Origin: Mesotaenium endlicherianum
Taxonomy: Eukaryota > Streptophyta > Zygnematophyceae > Zygnematales > Mesotaeniaceae
Length of the DNA stretch: 64,000 bases
Reading direction: 5' to 3'
Assembly: GCA_009602735.1 (NCBI GenBank)
Contig: WELA01013098.1
Coordinates: forward strand, 39,097-103,096
Shown piece after piece: positions 23,069 to 34,266 of this stretch; positions within the stretch are counted from its first letter, which is position 1; each line of letters opens with the position of its first letter. The translations under genes were made by a program, and so were the position numbers. Under the pieces are notes generated by a model that saw only the letters and a list, made by a program, of their open reading frames with translations, had not been told where the DNA came from and searched no databases.

Positions 23069-23762
23069 ATCTCGCAACTCCTGCCTATTCCATAGTATCC
23101 CTTGCTGTGGACTTCATCACAGCTTTACCAGTCAATAGTTAAGGACATGATGCAGTATGGATTATGTCTAATGGACTCAGCAAGATAGCTCACTTAATTC
23201 CTACATAGGAGACTTCTAAGGCAACAGATGTGGCACGGCTATTCTTTAATCACATTTTCGGGCTACATGGATAGCCAAAAGTGATTATTTTAGACTCGGA
23301 TTCTACGGGTACGAGCAACTTTTGGCGATCATTGTTTACTTTGATGAGGACTAAGTTGAGTAAGAGCACTTCCTATCATCCTCAGACAGACGGGCAGAGG
23401 GAGAGGTTCAATAGAACTCTGCAAGAGCTCAGGAGTTTCTTGATATTTTCTTGATGCTATGGTTCATGGAAGAGAAGTATATTATTCGGGAAATATCTTG
23501 CTCGAGAAGGCCAAGGAGACTCAGGTTTGTACTATACAAGCGTTTATGGAGTAGATGGCTAAGACTTGGGACATGGCCAAGACGTATATAAGAAAGGCAC
23601 AGAAGTGCAAGTCAAGCATGCCAACAAGCACCAGAGGGAAGTGACGTTCCATGTGGGCGACACAGTACTCTTGTCAACAGAGAATCTATATTTCACGGGC
23701 AAGAGGAAACTTCGAGCACAATACACAGGTCCATTTTTAGTGATCAAGCAGGTGAATCCAGT
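23069..23762 (+). mobile_element. Element H (left part): old Gy-B integrase fragment
   Basis: Plus-strand similarity to the element B integrase and tether region (B ~6.71-7.49 kb). It is far more diverged than B's own LTR pair and has many breaks. The matching end of this element, a chromodomain tail and 3' LTR, is at 33483-34266. About 9.7 kb of other repeats therefore sits inside H. Confidence 0.8.
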
Positions 23763-24774
23763 GTTATATCTAGTTATGGGATACGTGCGTTTTGGTTGGT
23801 TGGGTTCGTTTCATACGTGTAAAATCGACGTATCCGATAAAAACGTGTAAACGCCTTATGATCCGACCTTATGGTCGATCGCGATCTATTTTAGTCGTCG
23901 GCTTTGGTTTTTCATACATTTAACACTCGAAAATTTGGTTCGCGTCCACATAGGCAACCGTACACATTTGGCGCAGCCATGTCAGCGGGTCACCGTGTTC
24001 CTTGTAACTTTGAAAAAGTCATCGACATCGATCGAAACTAGCTCCCTCGTACATACACGTCGACTAACACTTTCGACATATACTGTAATCCGTTAGACCT
24101 GGTGACCCCCAGTAACACCCAGTGACTACAGTCACACACTTCAACCTTAGTGACACACTTGAACCTTGTGTTGCACTTGAATTATGAGCAACAACTTAAA
24201 ATGAGCGACAATTACTAAGTACATAAAATCAGAAATGGTACCTCGTAATACACTCTATATTACCCACTGAGGGATACACATTAAAGGACAAATGTAGTAT
24301 GTCACATGTGACCCTCATATACATTTTCAACATCTCTTAATTTGCCAACTACAATCAAAACAGCAGTCTTTCTTGATTACAGCGTAGACACAAGTGAAGT
24401 CCTTTTTGCAATGGCTTTCTTTATTAGATTAAGAACAAATGTCATGCTTCCGTTCTGTTCTTCTTTACCTATTTTAATGAAGTACGGCGCTCCTGACGAT
24501 CTATTTTTACATATGAGATACTTGGCTTTCTAATACACATAGGACAGATATAGACTCCACTCACTTATTTAATGTACAAAATTAGTAAATAATAAACATG
24601 TTGACACTTGACGTACAAACACAATCACGATCACTTTCTAAGTTCTCAGCTTTTATAATACTAAACTTCGACTTCACTTCCGTCTTCAAACCCAAGCTGT
24701 ATATATTCTGTGCATGTTTGCTTTGTGGACAATAAGTGCAAGGCATATTTCTAACATACACAGTAGTGTTGTAC
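23763..24774. other. No recognisable feature (inserted repeat of unknown type)
   Basis: About 1 kb of AT-rich sequence inside element H. It includes an irregular run of short direct repeats around AGTGACAC and ACACTTGAACC near 24.11-24.18 kb. No long frame or LTR ends were recognised. Confidence 0.3.
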
Positions 24775-25100
24775 AGCAGCTCTAAAGACTGATTTTGCAA
24801 TAATACTCACATAAATATACATCATACCAAGGCTCATGAGTTGCTCCAAAGTCTGCTTTTGCAACAAGCACTCACAAAATATCCATCATACCAAGACTCA
24901 ATAGCAGCTCCAAAGACAGATTGTAAGTTTTGCAGAGTAAGCATTCACATGAATATGCATTATACCAAGGCTCATTAGCAGCTCCAAAGACAGATCTTAA
25001 TGTTTGCATAGTAAGCACTCACAAAAATTAACACCATACCAAGGCTCATGAGCAGCTCCAAAGACAGATTCTGCAATAACCACTCACAAAAGTATATATG
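24775..25100 (+). repeat. Short tandem array of 64- and 74-bp units
   Basis: A unit of the form AGCAGCTCCAAAGACAGATT...ACTCACA..CATACCAAGGCTCATG begins at about 24775, 24839, 24903, 24977 and 25051, with a partial last copy. The spacings are 64, 64, 74 and 74 bp: later units carry a 10-bp longer middle. Copies are clearly diverged. The array lies just beyond the 3' end of the hAT transposase remnant. Confidence 0.8.
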
Positions 25101-25249
25101 AGAATAAGGTTCGGAAACCAAAAATATGAGAGCAACTTTTTTGATACTTACAAATATACAAAGTGCAAGGCATATTTATTTAGCACAAGTGAAATCTATG
25201 AACATTACAGACTTTTCCATCTCTTCCTCAACTTCCTAATCCTCTTGCT

Positions 25250-26060
25250 CCTCCTCTGATTGAACCTGGTCCTTCTCAAAACAAGGTGCAATATGCCTAC
25301 CTGGGGCTCTCTTCACTCCTCCCGCTTCATTCCCTCAATGAGGCTCAAGTTAGAATACGCCCTCACTAACTTCTCAGCTCTAGACTGCTTCAATCGATTC
25401 CTCTTTTTTTTGTGGATAAAATCTTACTCTGACCAATTCCTTTCACATGAACTAGCAAAAGTGACGAAGCCCAGCACCTTAATAGCAATAGTTTGCAATT
25501 GAGGTGTACTAGATCCATGACTCTAAAAAACTCATGACCTGGTCTCAGCTTCCTTATTTGCCCTAAGATTATTAAAATAAATCCGACCCGATTCTTATAC
25601 TGCTCATACTGCTCCCTTATGACATCCTGCTCATCAGCATCAGGAACAAGCCTATTGAGAATAAGGTACCAATCCTTCATCACCTCCTCATTTGTGTGCT
25701 GCTCATGATTTTGCCAAAGAGGATGAAGCATATAGCCAGCAGCATGCATGGGAGAGTGGAAGAATGTCCACCTGGTTTTGACTATCTCCACAAGTGTGTT
25801 CAACTCATCTTCAGCAAGATCCTCATCCATGGCCTTGATCTGCTCTTGCAACTCCGCCATAGCGTTGTACACAAGTCCCACAGCAGGTTGATTGCCATCA
25901 ACAAGTCTGAGGAGCTTCACCATCTTGTCAGTCATCTTCAGCAGCAACTTCACCTTCTCCCAGAAGGCCTCATCATTAATGACTGCCATTATAGCAAAAC
26001 AGTCCTTCTTGTGGGCTGGAGAAAAACCTCTTAAGTGCTCCTTCCACCTATTCCTGAGCA
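25250..26060 (-). mobile_element. hAT-type transposase remnant (C-terminal half)
   Basis: The minus-strand translation shows the C-terminal half of a plant hAT-type transposase: DEAFWEKVKLLLKMTDKMVK, LLRLVDGNQPAVGLVYNAM, TRWTFFHSPMHAAGYMLHP, then the dimerisation signature SCERNWSE (~25.44 kb) and IHKKKRNRLKQSRAEKLVRA (~25.35-25.41 kb). The signature lies in a different frame from the upstream part and has an in-frame stop after CERNWSE. The N-terminal half, including the zinc finger and the first catalytic Asp region, is missing. The copy is therefore dead. Terminal inverted repeats and an 8-bp duplication were not identified. Upstream is CAG-rich low-complexity DNA. Confidence 0.8.
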
Positions 26061-26640
26061 GAACCGCCTTCAAGGCTTGTTGCACCCGACAGCACACAAT
26101 AAAAAGCAATATAAACCCATTAGCAGCAGCAAAGAAAGAAGCCCCAGCATCACAGAGAGATTCAGCTGCAGCAAGTGCACAAAGCATCAGCAGCAGGAAA
26201 AACATTTGCAGCAGCAAGTACAATGTCAGGAGCAGCAGCAGATACCAAGAAGCTGCATGAAGCAAATGTATAGAGCAGCAGCAGCAGAATGACAAAAGCC
26301 TCAAAAAGACACCAGAGAACAGCAAAGCACGCGTAACAAAAGTTGCAACATCAGGTTATAAGCATAAGCAACAAAGCGACAATGAACAGAGAGCCGGCTG
26401 CACAGACACAGACAAACAGAGTGGCAACAATAGCAAAGATAGACTAGCAGCAATCAGACAGAAAATCAGTAGCAGTATATGCATAGCTGCAGCAGCAGTG
26501 AGAGAGAGAAGCAACTAAAAGCACAAAACAATAAAGAGAGACAAGCAGAGAGAGAGGTACCAGCAGCAAAAAGAGAAAGACATTAGATACACATGGAATC
26601 CGCAACAGCAAGAGCAGAAGCTCAAGTGCAAGGGAGTCAG
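26061..26640. repeat. CAG/GCA-rich low-complexity stretch
   Basis: Irregular AGCAGCAG, GCAACA and AGAGAGAG runs. The minus-strand frame through part of it gives Leu/Ala-rich sequence that looks like low-complexity translation rather than protein. No gene is supported. Confidence 0.6.
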
Positions 26641-28070
26641 ATCATATTTCAAGAGAACCACGAGGGATAGGTGGAAGCACGTCTGCAGCATACACACCCA
26701 TAGGAGGAGGGAGGAGACCCAAGTAGTAAGCAGCATGCCACGCGGGTAAGATTTGGTCTTGCTGGCTAGACGCGAAACGAGCCCCAGTAAGGTTGACATC
26801 CGACGGGTCCGGGTTCCTACTCAGACTATCCGCATCCTGGTTCCTTAATTTGGCTTTATGTTCAATGTTGAAGTCATATTCTTGGAAAATGAGTGCCCAG
26901 CGTGCATGTTTCCCAGTTAATTTTTGGTTTGTCATGAGCCACTGCAACGGCTGGTGATCAGTGATGAGGGTGAATTGTGTGCCATAAAGATACGGGCGGA
27001 AATGCACCACGGCCTAGACTGCAGCCAAATACTCCCCCTCGTACGAACTGTAATTACGTTCAGCGGGGTTGTTACTGCGGCTGGCGTACGCCACCACGTA
27101 CTCGTGACCCTCATCATCCTCTTGAGCAAGCACTGCACCCAACCCCAGATGACTCCAATCAGTGTGTAAGGAAAACGGTTTATCGTAATTAGGTATACGG
27201 AGGATAGGGGCGGAAGACAGGAGTTCCTTAAGTTGGTCAAAAGCGTCTTTACGTTCACTGGTCATTCCCATGGTACACCCTTCTTAAGGGGTTCATTGAG
27301 TGGTGCCGCCACCGCACTAAAGTTAGGACAAAACCGACGGTAATACCTTGTCATACCCATGAAAGTCCTTAATTGGGACACATCTGTGGCAACAGGCAAA
27401 CGACGGATGGCCTCAACCTTAACCTGCTGTGGGGTTAGCCTCCTGGAACGATGTGGTGACCAAGATAGGGTACTGAGAGCGTTGCGATTCTACATTTACC
27501 CGGGTGATACTTCAAATCCGCTGCCTTTAGACATTGCAGCACTTGTTCTACATGCACCAATTGTTCGTCAACGATTACACTGAAAATAAGCACGTCGTCA
27601 ATGTGACAGCGAGCAAACGGTAATCCACTAAGGACTCGGTCCATAATACGATGAAAACGAGCAGGAGCGTTCTTTAACCCAAAAGGCATGACCTTCCATT
27701 GGTACAATTGACGGTTACCCCAGAACGCAGTCTTATGTTTATCCTTAGGATCAAAGAGGATTTGGATAAACCCCTACCGTAAATGAAAAACACTAAACAC
27801 GCTAGTGTCCTCTAGCACATCGAAAATGTCTTCGGAAACGGGCATAGGGTAGCGGTCTAGTTTGGTGACGGCATTGAGTTCTCGATAATCCCCACACATT
27901 CGTTTTTCAGTGTAGTTCCCCATGGAATCCTTCTTAGCAGGCATAACTGTGGGAGCTGCAAAGTTCGACATGGATTCCTCAATTAGATCGGCTCGCAATA
28001 CCTCTGTGATTTTCTTTCGCATAATATCGTGTTCAATCTTAGCGTGGCGGTAATCTCGTTTGTACACCGG
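26641..28070 (-). mobile_element. Ty3/gypsy RT-RNase H fragment of a distinct lineage (Gy-D)
   Basis: The minus strand encodes, from right to left, an RT entry (AAPTVMPAKKDS, MCGDYRELNAVTKLDRYPMP), an RT core (PFGLKNAPARFHRIMD, HIDDVLIFS), the connection and an RNase H (FSLHTDWSHLGLGAVLAQ, RPYLYGTQFTLITDHQPLQW, RNQDADSLSRNP). The sequence is clearly different from the A, B and C families. No integrase or LTR is attached. It is a fossil with several breaks. It may belong with the gag-like start and LTR-like repeat at 31.8-33.5 kb, which lie on the same strand, but this is unproven. Confidence 0.8.
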
Positions 28071-28149
28071 TTCATTAGTGGTGAGATCAATGGTGATTTC
28101 GGCAATTGCGTGAGGACACTGGCATGTACGTGGAGGTCACCGCTGCTTG

Positions 28150-29190
28150 CGTCAAGTTCATTAATGCTTTCTCCGCATCTTCCTCTTAGTGTGCCGCCCT
28201 TAACCATCAGCTTGCCCACACGAAGGAGCACCAGTGCAGCGTCTACGATGTGTGTTTGTGAGCGGAGCAGATTGAGGTGGTGCAGGCTGCAGCGCAAGCG
28301 GAGCGCAAGGGCGCCAAGGGAGGAGTAGTGGCTGCCAACGTGGTGCAAGTACCTGCCATATCTTCAGGCATCATGGGAGCCGGGCCAGCTTCAACCCCTA
28401 AGCGCGCGGTCATGACGTGCGACCACTGCCGCCAGCGAGGCCACGTGGTCGTCGACTGCTTCCTGCTGTACCCGCAAAAGGCTCCTACTAGGTGGAAGTT
28501 TCGTCCCCAAAAGGGCACAGTGCCCCCACCTATGCCCACCGCGCTCCTGCCAGGTCAGATCCTCTCCTACTACGCGGCCCCTCCGGGGTTTGGTCCTTCC
28601 TACCCATGCGCTTTCCCCTTAGCTCTACCACCTGGGTTTCCCTCTCCGCCGAGTTATGCATCGGGACCCCCACCCTCAGCCTTGCCTGCACCCGCTGAGG
28701 TACCGGTTGCCACGCCTGGCATACCCCCACTGGGTATTCGAGTGTTCCTGCTGCACTCGCACACCACGCTCAGGTGGTCTCCTCGAGTCCAACACCCCAT
28801 GATTTTTTCATGCGTCAGCAGCTGGCAGCCGTGCAGGCTAGTATCTAGGATGTTCATCGTCGAGTTGGTTCGCAGCCTGATGCATGTAACTATGTGGGAC
28901 TGCATCCCATGCCATGGCGAGTTGGACCCTCTGCTTACCCTACCTGGTTTTCACGCCCTCCTAATGCTGCACATTGCGTTTCCAACGAGGGTCCGGCCGA
29001 GGGAGCACGCGCTGTGACGCGTCGCGTAGCAGCCCACGAGCCTCGCTCCAATCCATTAGAGGGGCCTGATCATGGTCGTAGTCTTGTCCAGTCAGCGCAG
29101 TTGCCGCGGCCGTTTGAGCTCTTCGAGCCAGACGACACCCTTGGTCCCCTAATGCTCGCTTGCTTGTGCCTGTGAGAGCTATTGGGGGCA
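28150..29190 (+). mobile_element. Gag-like fragment with zinc knuckle, plus strand
   Basis: A plus-strand coding-like stretch holds a CCHC knuckle (CDHCRQRGHVVVDCFLLYP, ~28.42 kb) followed by a Pro/Tyr-rich segment (PPGFGPSYPCAFPLALPPGF). Upstream is Ala/Glu-rich sequence (VQAAAQAERKGAKGG). This layout is typical of the C-terminal half of a retroelement gag. The family is unknown and no protease or RT follows, because element D abuts at about 29205. GC is higher than in its neighbours. Fossil. Confidence 0.55.
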
Positions 29191-29985
29191 AGGGTAAAAA
29201 CACCATGTATGACATTTTGAACGTAGGCCGAGAGATGGGCTTGCTTCCGGGCTCCAACTCTATCTTGTGGTCTACGAATCTTTTGGGGGGTAGGCCCTTG
29301 GGCAATTCCGGGGAGAACACTTCTTTGTAGTCCTCCAAGACTTCTTGTATCTCCTTGGGAACGGGGCTGCCTTCTTGACTCTCGATGTCTTTCTTGATGT
29401 CTTTTGGCGTGATCAAGGCCAAAAGAAGCTCGTGTCCCTTCCTCACAAGTCTCTTGAGTTGGAGGGCGGACAATAGTATCTCGTGTGCCGGCTTCTGGAT
29501 GTCTTGGGTCTGGATATTCTGGATTGCGCGCAAAATACAGATTCTTGAAGTGATGTCATTCTTGATCTTGATAGTACCGGTCCTCCAATCAACTTGGGGG
29601 TTGTGCTTGGTCAACCAAGGCGTCCCTAGGATGACGTCGTACTTGCCCAATTGCATGGGGGAGAACACTACTCTATCCTTGAAGGACTTGATAGAGAGTG
29701 CCAAGGGGTACGTCTTCTTGGAAGGGGTAGTATAGGAGAATCCATCGGGCATCATAATCTCCTCGTCGTGGTCAAGAGTTCGCATAGTAATACCGTGCTT
29801 GGTGGCAAAATCTGCAGCAATGAAGTTGCCTTGAGCTCCGCTATCCACCAAGATGTGGACCTTCTCTCCTCCAAGGTAACCTCTCAAACTCATTGGGGCT
29901 GGAACGTCGTCTTCAACGGGGGTCTCCACCTCACTTGGCGTGTTGCCTTCTCGTGAAGTGGGTCTTGGGGTGGTAGGCTCCTGGC

Positions 29986-31266
29986 CTACCGGCGCTGTCC
30001 GTTTTTTGACAACTTTTTGGGGCATGAAAGTGCACGATGGCCCTTTTCCTTGCAATAAAAGCATAGTCCAGCCGTCATGAGAGCTTCTTTTTCAGCCGGG
30101 GAGAGTCTTGCTTTCACTCCTTGCTGGTTTCTTGCATCATAAGTGTCATTGGAGGGTCTTCCACTCTTCCGGGCAGCCGCGGGGTCCCTTTTAATAACTC
30201 CGATTTCCATGGGTGTGGGTCCAGATTCGGATGTGGAAGGGGCTGCGTACACCCGCGTCGTCGGTACCCGTGAAGATGAAGGCACGGAGTGCTTGAAATC
30301 CAAGGTATCCACCTTTTGGGCCACTTCAATGATCTTTGAGAAGTCCGTCAAGTCGCGTAACTCCACTTCCTTTGCCACCTTGGGTTTGAGGCCAAAGATG
30401 TAGCGGTCAATCTTCTCCTCGAGAGACATGTTGGGGATCTCAAGAGTGAGGGCGTGAAATCTGGATGTATACTCTTGAACGGACGTCGTTTGCTTGAGAT
30501 GGTGGAGCTTTCCTCGGGCAATCTTCTCCGCATTGATGGGCATGAATTGCTTCTTGAGGGCCTCACGAAAATCTGCCCATCTTGCATATGATGGTGGGGG
30601 CTCTTGGCCGAGCATGGGGTGCGCCATAGCTTGATATATAGCCGCTTGATAGTTACGCCACCATGATGTTGCTGCTCCTCTAAGTAAGGTAACGGCAAAG
30701 GGAACGTAGTCCTCCTCGGGTACTTCAAGGAATGCGAGGTACGTCTCCACTTGGTAGAGCCATAAATTCAGGTTGGCACCTTTCCCGGGGTTGAAAGTGT
30801 CGGGTTTGCCGGGCTTGATGAGTTTCCTTGCTCTCGTTGGCTCTTGTGGAGGCGCTTGAGCCGGGGCTGGATTTTGAGCATTGCTCGCAATAGGGGCAAC
30901 CATGGCAGCCATAGCTTCTCTTGACGCTTGCACGGTTGCTTCATAGGTGGCCAAGCCCACTTGGTTGTGGACGGTCATTAGGAAGGCTGCCCACTCATTT
31001 GCGGGAACTCCTTGTGGTGGGGTCAACTTTGCTATAGCGGCTGCCACGGGATTTGACGGTGCTCCTCCTTGTGGTGCTTCTTGTTGTTGGAGATTTCCTT
31101 GAGTAGGCTCTCCCATCGACGCTGGAGGAGGGTGTGCTCCTCCTTGTGGTGCTTCTTGTTGTTGCAGATTTTCTTGAGTGGGCTCTCCCATCGGCGCTGG
31201 AGGAGGGTGTCTTGGAGAGGAAGGGCTTCCTTCGAAAGCTTGCTGTTGGTCTTGAGGATCGGCCAT
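29986..31266 (-). CDS. gag: gag of element D
   Basis: An open frame of 426 codons starts 37 bp inside the 5' LTR edge on the minus strand. The N-terminus is Pro/Gln-rich and contains a duplicated segment (HPPPASMGEPTQGNLQQQEA and its near-copy HPPPAPMGEPTQENLQQQEA). A capsid-type domain follows (LWLYQVETYLAF, ATSWWRNYQAA, TSVQEYTSRFHALTLEIPNM). Near the C-terminus is a zinc knuckle, [14 protein letters not shown]. The family role is particle formation and RNA packaging. The host element is a fossil. Confidence 0.88.
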   Translation of the reverse strand: MADPQDQQQAFEGSPSSPRHPPPAPMGEPTQENLQQQEAPQGGAHPPPASMGEPTQGNLQQQEAPQGGAPSNPVAAAIAKLTPPQGVPANEWAAFLMTVHNQVGLATYEATVQASREAMAAMVAPIASNAQNPAPAQAPPQEPTRARKLIKPGKPDTFNPGKGANLNLWLYQVETYLAFLEVPEEDYVPFAVTLLRGAATSWWRNYQAAIYQAMAHPMLGQEPPPSYARWADFREALKKQFMPINAEKIARGKLHHLKQTTSVQEYTSRFHALTLEIPNMSLEEKIDRYIFGLKPKVAKEVELRDLTDFSKIIEVAQKVDTLDFKHSVPSSSRVPTTRVYAAPSTSESGPTPMEIGVIKRDPAAARKSGRPSNDTYDARNQQGVKARLSPAEKEALMTAGLCFYCKEKGHRALSCPKKLSKNGQRR

Positions 31267-31303
31267 CTTCTTGTGCTACCAAAGTGCCTAGCTCCGATAC
31301 CAC

Positions 31304-31806
31304 TGTAGTGAAACAGATAGATAAAGTACTTAGTAAAACAGAATACTTTATCTATTCAAGACAAGGATCTTTGAACACAAGTGGTAGCTTCTTGAAAGAG
31401 AGATGGCTTCTTGAAAGTTAATATATTTCTGGATTTTGGCAAGTACAAGAGTGATTCTGGAATGTCTTTCTATGTTCTAGCTCTTGTTTATATACTTGCT
31501 ACATAAGTAATTTCTAGGAAGGTGTATGTTGATGTGTTGGCACCCAACACATCCCAAAACTTGCCACCTCTTTCTAGAATAATGTACACATGTCCTTTTG
31601 ACCTAAAAATGGCACATCTGACTTTTGCCACATGGAGTTCTTCTAGGTCTTTCCTCTAACTTCGAAAATGCCTTGGAAGGTTCAAAGGACATGAACCAAG
31701 TTACTAGAGTACCTATTCACACTTGACTCCACACAATACTACTCCAAATATATTTGAAAACATTAAAATATATGCGAACTAATATATAATAACTCAAATC
31801 ACTACA
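31304..31806 (-). repeat. 5' LTR of element D
   Basis: 503 bp, TGTAGTGA...TCACTACA. Next to it on the plus strand is GCTCCGATACCA (31291-31302), the reverse complement of the TGGTATCGGAGC primer site, which confirms the minus orientation. Confidence 0.9.
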
Positions 31807-32278
31807 CCCTCCCTAGATGCGTGGGCATAGTGTGGAAATAGTCATTACGCGACAACCATCGGTTACAGGCACGCAACATGGCAATAGATGCATCAATCTT
31901 ACAGACGAGTGCGAGCAGTGACATGGCATCAGAATGCCCCGTATAGGTCTGCTGCAAAGACGAAGAGCTAGCCATGGCCGTAGAAGCCATCCCTATCTCT
32001 AGGTGCTCTACCTCATGCAACAACACATCTGAATCAATCAAGTAGAATGGCGCAGCTGGATGCAAAGCGGGTGGCTCTATTAGCGTTGCAAAAGGTAGTA
32101 TCTCGGCAGGCTCAGGACATTTAGAGGGCGTAGAAAGAGACAAGTTAGGTAGCTCAAACGGTGTAACAATCGGATCAGGGAGTAACGAAAATGGAGACAA
32201 CGCAAGTGGCACAGTCTCCAATAGATCCTCCTGCTGGTACGCAAGTCCACTTCGTGTACGGCTAAGAGTCGGAAGCAT
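31807..32278 (-). mobile_element. Gag N-terminus-like frame next to LTR-like repeat R5
   Basis: A minus-strand frame of ~158 codons starts MLPTLSRTRSGLAYQQEDLL, about 90 bp inside the edge of the R5 repeat. It is cut off by element D. A gag-leader position and this kind of N-terminus fit the start of a retroelement coding region. I recognise no domain, so the assignment rests on position. Confidence 0.4.
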
Positions 32279-32369
32279 GCAATCTTTTCTAGCAGAATCG
32301 GCGGTCCGCGGACGTGGTAGATTCCTCCTCTCCCCTTTTTCTCCCCTAACTCCGATGTCTGATGGCTGC

Positions 32370-33468
32370 TGTCACAACCGGCCCACTAGCACCCGGCCCT
32401 ACCAAGACGTAGAGGTGGAGTTTTTGCTCTTCTGAAGAGCGGATGCTACTCTACTAACGCGCCATGGATGTGTACGTAAATGTGAGCGCTCACACATTCC
32501 GCCATGCACTAGTGCGGATGTGTGTGAGAGGTGTGTAAGCAATGCTAAGGCCCGGCCGGCCTCTAGTGCCTAACCCTCTAGCGATAGGTTAGCATTTGTA
32601 TGTGAAAGAGGCGGAGACACAACCGGGTAAACGACAACCAATCTAGGGTAACCGAGAGCGAAATGAGTTGAGCTAGGGCTAGCGATGTTATGGCCAAATA
32701 CGGCCTCACGAGCGTCACAATCTACGCAACCGAAGCATGAAGGACGAGACAGACACTACTCGACAAAGTGAGAGATGTCGTGCATGTACAATCAGCGAAG
32801 AGTACGAGGTTACAAGCTCGTCAGGTAAGCAACTAGAAAGTTTTAAATTGGAGATACAAATGCTAACACCAAAATGGTGTTAGCGTGCTCCCTAAGTGGT
32901 ATGCACGTGAATGTCAAAGCCCAGTGCCTACGAGATCAAACGAAATCAAACCGAACTCGAGTGACACGTTATTGCGTCAAAGTGGGGAAACAATGACTCA
33001 CTAATAATAAACTAAAATCATGAAAAAGACAATGGACGGACCGACCCCTCGAATCTCTCATACACGCTCACCCGTACACTCCCTAACCCCTATTGACCCC
33101 GTGGACACACCCACGGGATCGCCTATCATATATGAAGGCTTAGTCACTGACAGCTAAAGCTCCCACTTGATACCAGCGCCAACCCAACAAGCGAAGGGAC
33201 TTGTGGGCCGACCTCCACATGTGCGGGCGGCAGCAACACATGTGGAGAAAAGAGGTATGCGTGGAATCCGGGCGGTGCCTCACAGCTGCTCAATAGCAGA
33301 ACCTCGTGAGCGGATCATAGGTCCAAGTGCTCACCCCAACTGCCTGTGAACTGAGCCTTCCTTACCTACCATCCCTAACCCGACTAACCACTAAGACCTG
33401 CCATCACCCTCCAACCACCCCCCCCAACTGACTGGACACTCAACGGGCTCGACAACATCAGCTATGAC
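32370..33468 (-). repeat. LTR-like repeat R5 (minus orientation)
   Basis: About 1.1 kb that on the minus strand starts TGATGTTGTCGAGCCCG and ends GGCCGGTTGTGACA, giving TG...CA ends. A diverged copy in the opposite orientation is at 54744-55900, sharing blocks around GTTGAGTGTCC, CGCTGGTA(C/T)CAAGTGGGA and GAGCACGCTAACA. The gag-like frame at 31.8-32.3 kb is positioned as if this were its 5' LTR. No flanking duplication was checked successfully. Confidence 0.55.
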
Positions 33469-33482
33469 AAGGGGTTACAATT

Positions 33483-34266
33483 CGGACGATAATACTTAGG
33501 AGCCAGAGGCCAACTTGACTCATTGTAAGAGTAAGTTGAGACATTATCTGCGAAACGCGTCGAGGACGTCGCGTTATGAGGAGGGGAAAGATGTAAGGTT
33601 ATATAGTTTTAGGGAACATTTTTTTGGCCATTTTGATGTAAGTTCGTCGAATTTGGTTAAGTATTGAGAAAATTAGACATCGTTGAACTCTAATTAGTTT
33701 TGAGGTTGGTTAACGACTGTTCTTAAGACGAGCGCGACCGTTGGATTGACCGACTGCGTCGAGCAATCTGGGTCGTTAGAGTGAATTCGAACCTTCACGC
33801 AATTTTGGCTGACGGGGAGTGCCGACCAGGTCGAACTACCTAGAAGTTTTGATTTAAACTAGCGCGCCTAAGTTAGTACATTCTAGAGATTTTTGTGGAT
33901 GTCAAATGGACTTGACACGTTAGATGAGGTTGAGTTGACGTACTCACAAATGTTTGAGAAAGGACAATTTGACAAACACTACAAAATGTCGTTGCTAAGC
34001 GGCCCTCCGTCCGAGATGTGAGGACTTAGGTCACAAAACTAAGAAGAGGCATAACTTCTTCATCTCTCATCAATTTTCACTTCTGTAAATTTCTACGAAT
34101 TTGTAATGTCAAGGCCTTTTCCCGTACTTCATTTATGATCACTTTTTTGCCACTAGAATTGCTGAGTGATTCTGCAAAGCTTTCTATTTGATATGCCGTT
34201 GCATTCTTGAGTATATTTGCAACGAGTTTTGTTTCTAATGAGTCAAAACGCTTCCACTAGGGCACT
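33483..34266 (+). mobile_element. Element H (right part): chromodomain tail and old 3' LTR
   Basis: Starts with the last ~90 bp of a Gy-B pol (GGAGCCAGAGGCCAAC, as in B at ~7.74 kb) and a purine tract. Then comes a Gy-B LTR from 33592 (TGTAAGG) to about 34266. The LTR matches B's over most of its length but is visibly much more diverged, with lost segments, so H is a far older insertion. Its end lies about 610 bp upstream of the eIF3m start codon. Confidence 0.85.

Larger units (their letters stand above)
29205..31806 (-). mobile_element. Element D: 5' part of a Gy-C element, minus strand
   Basis: Contains, on the minus strand, a 503-bp 5' LTR (31304-31806), the primer site (plus 31291-31302), a complete gag frame (29986-31266), protease and the very start of RT. 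It then meets unrelated gag-like sequence. Where it overlaps element C it is nearly identical. It is a broken element with only its 5' part present. No second LTR exists here, so it cannot be aged by itself; the closeness to C indicates recent arrival. Confidence 0.9.

Noticed and set aside
26061-26325. Leu/Ala-rich N-terminal extension of the hAT frame, resembling a signal peptide or membrane segment
   Set aside because: It is translation of CAG/GCA-rich low-complexity DNA with no family similarity; transposase similarity begins only at about 26060.
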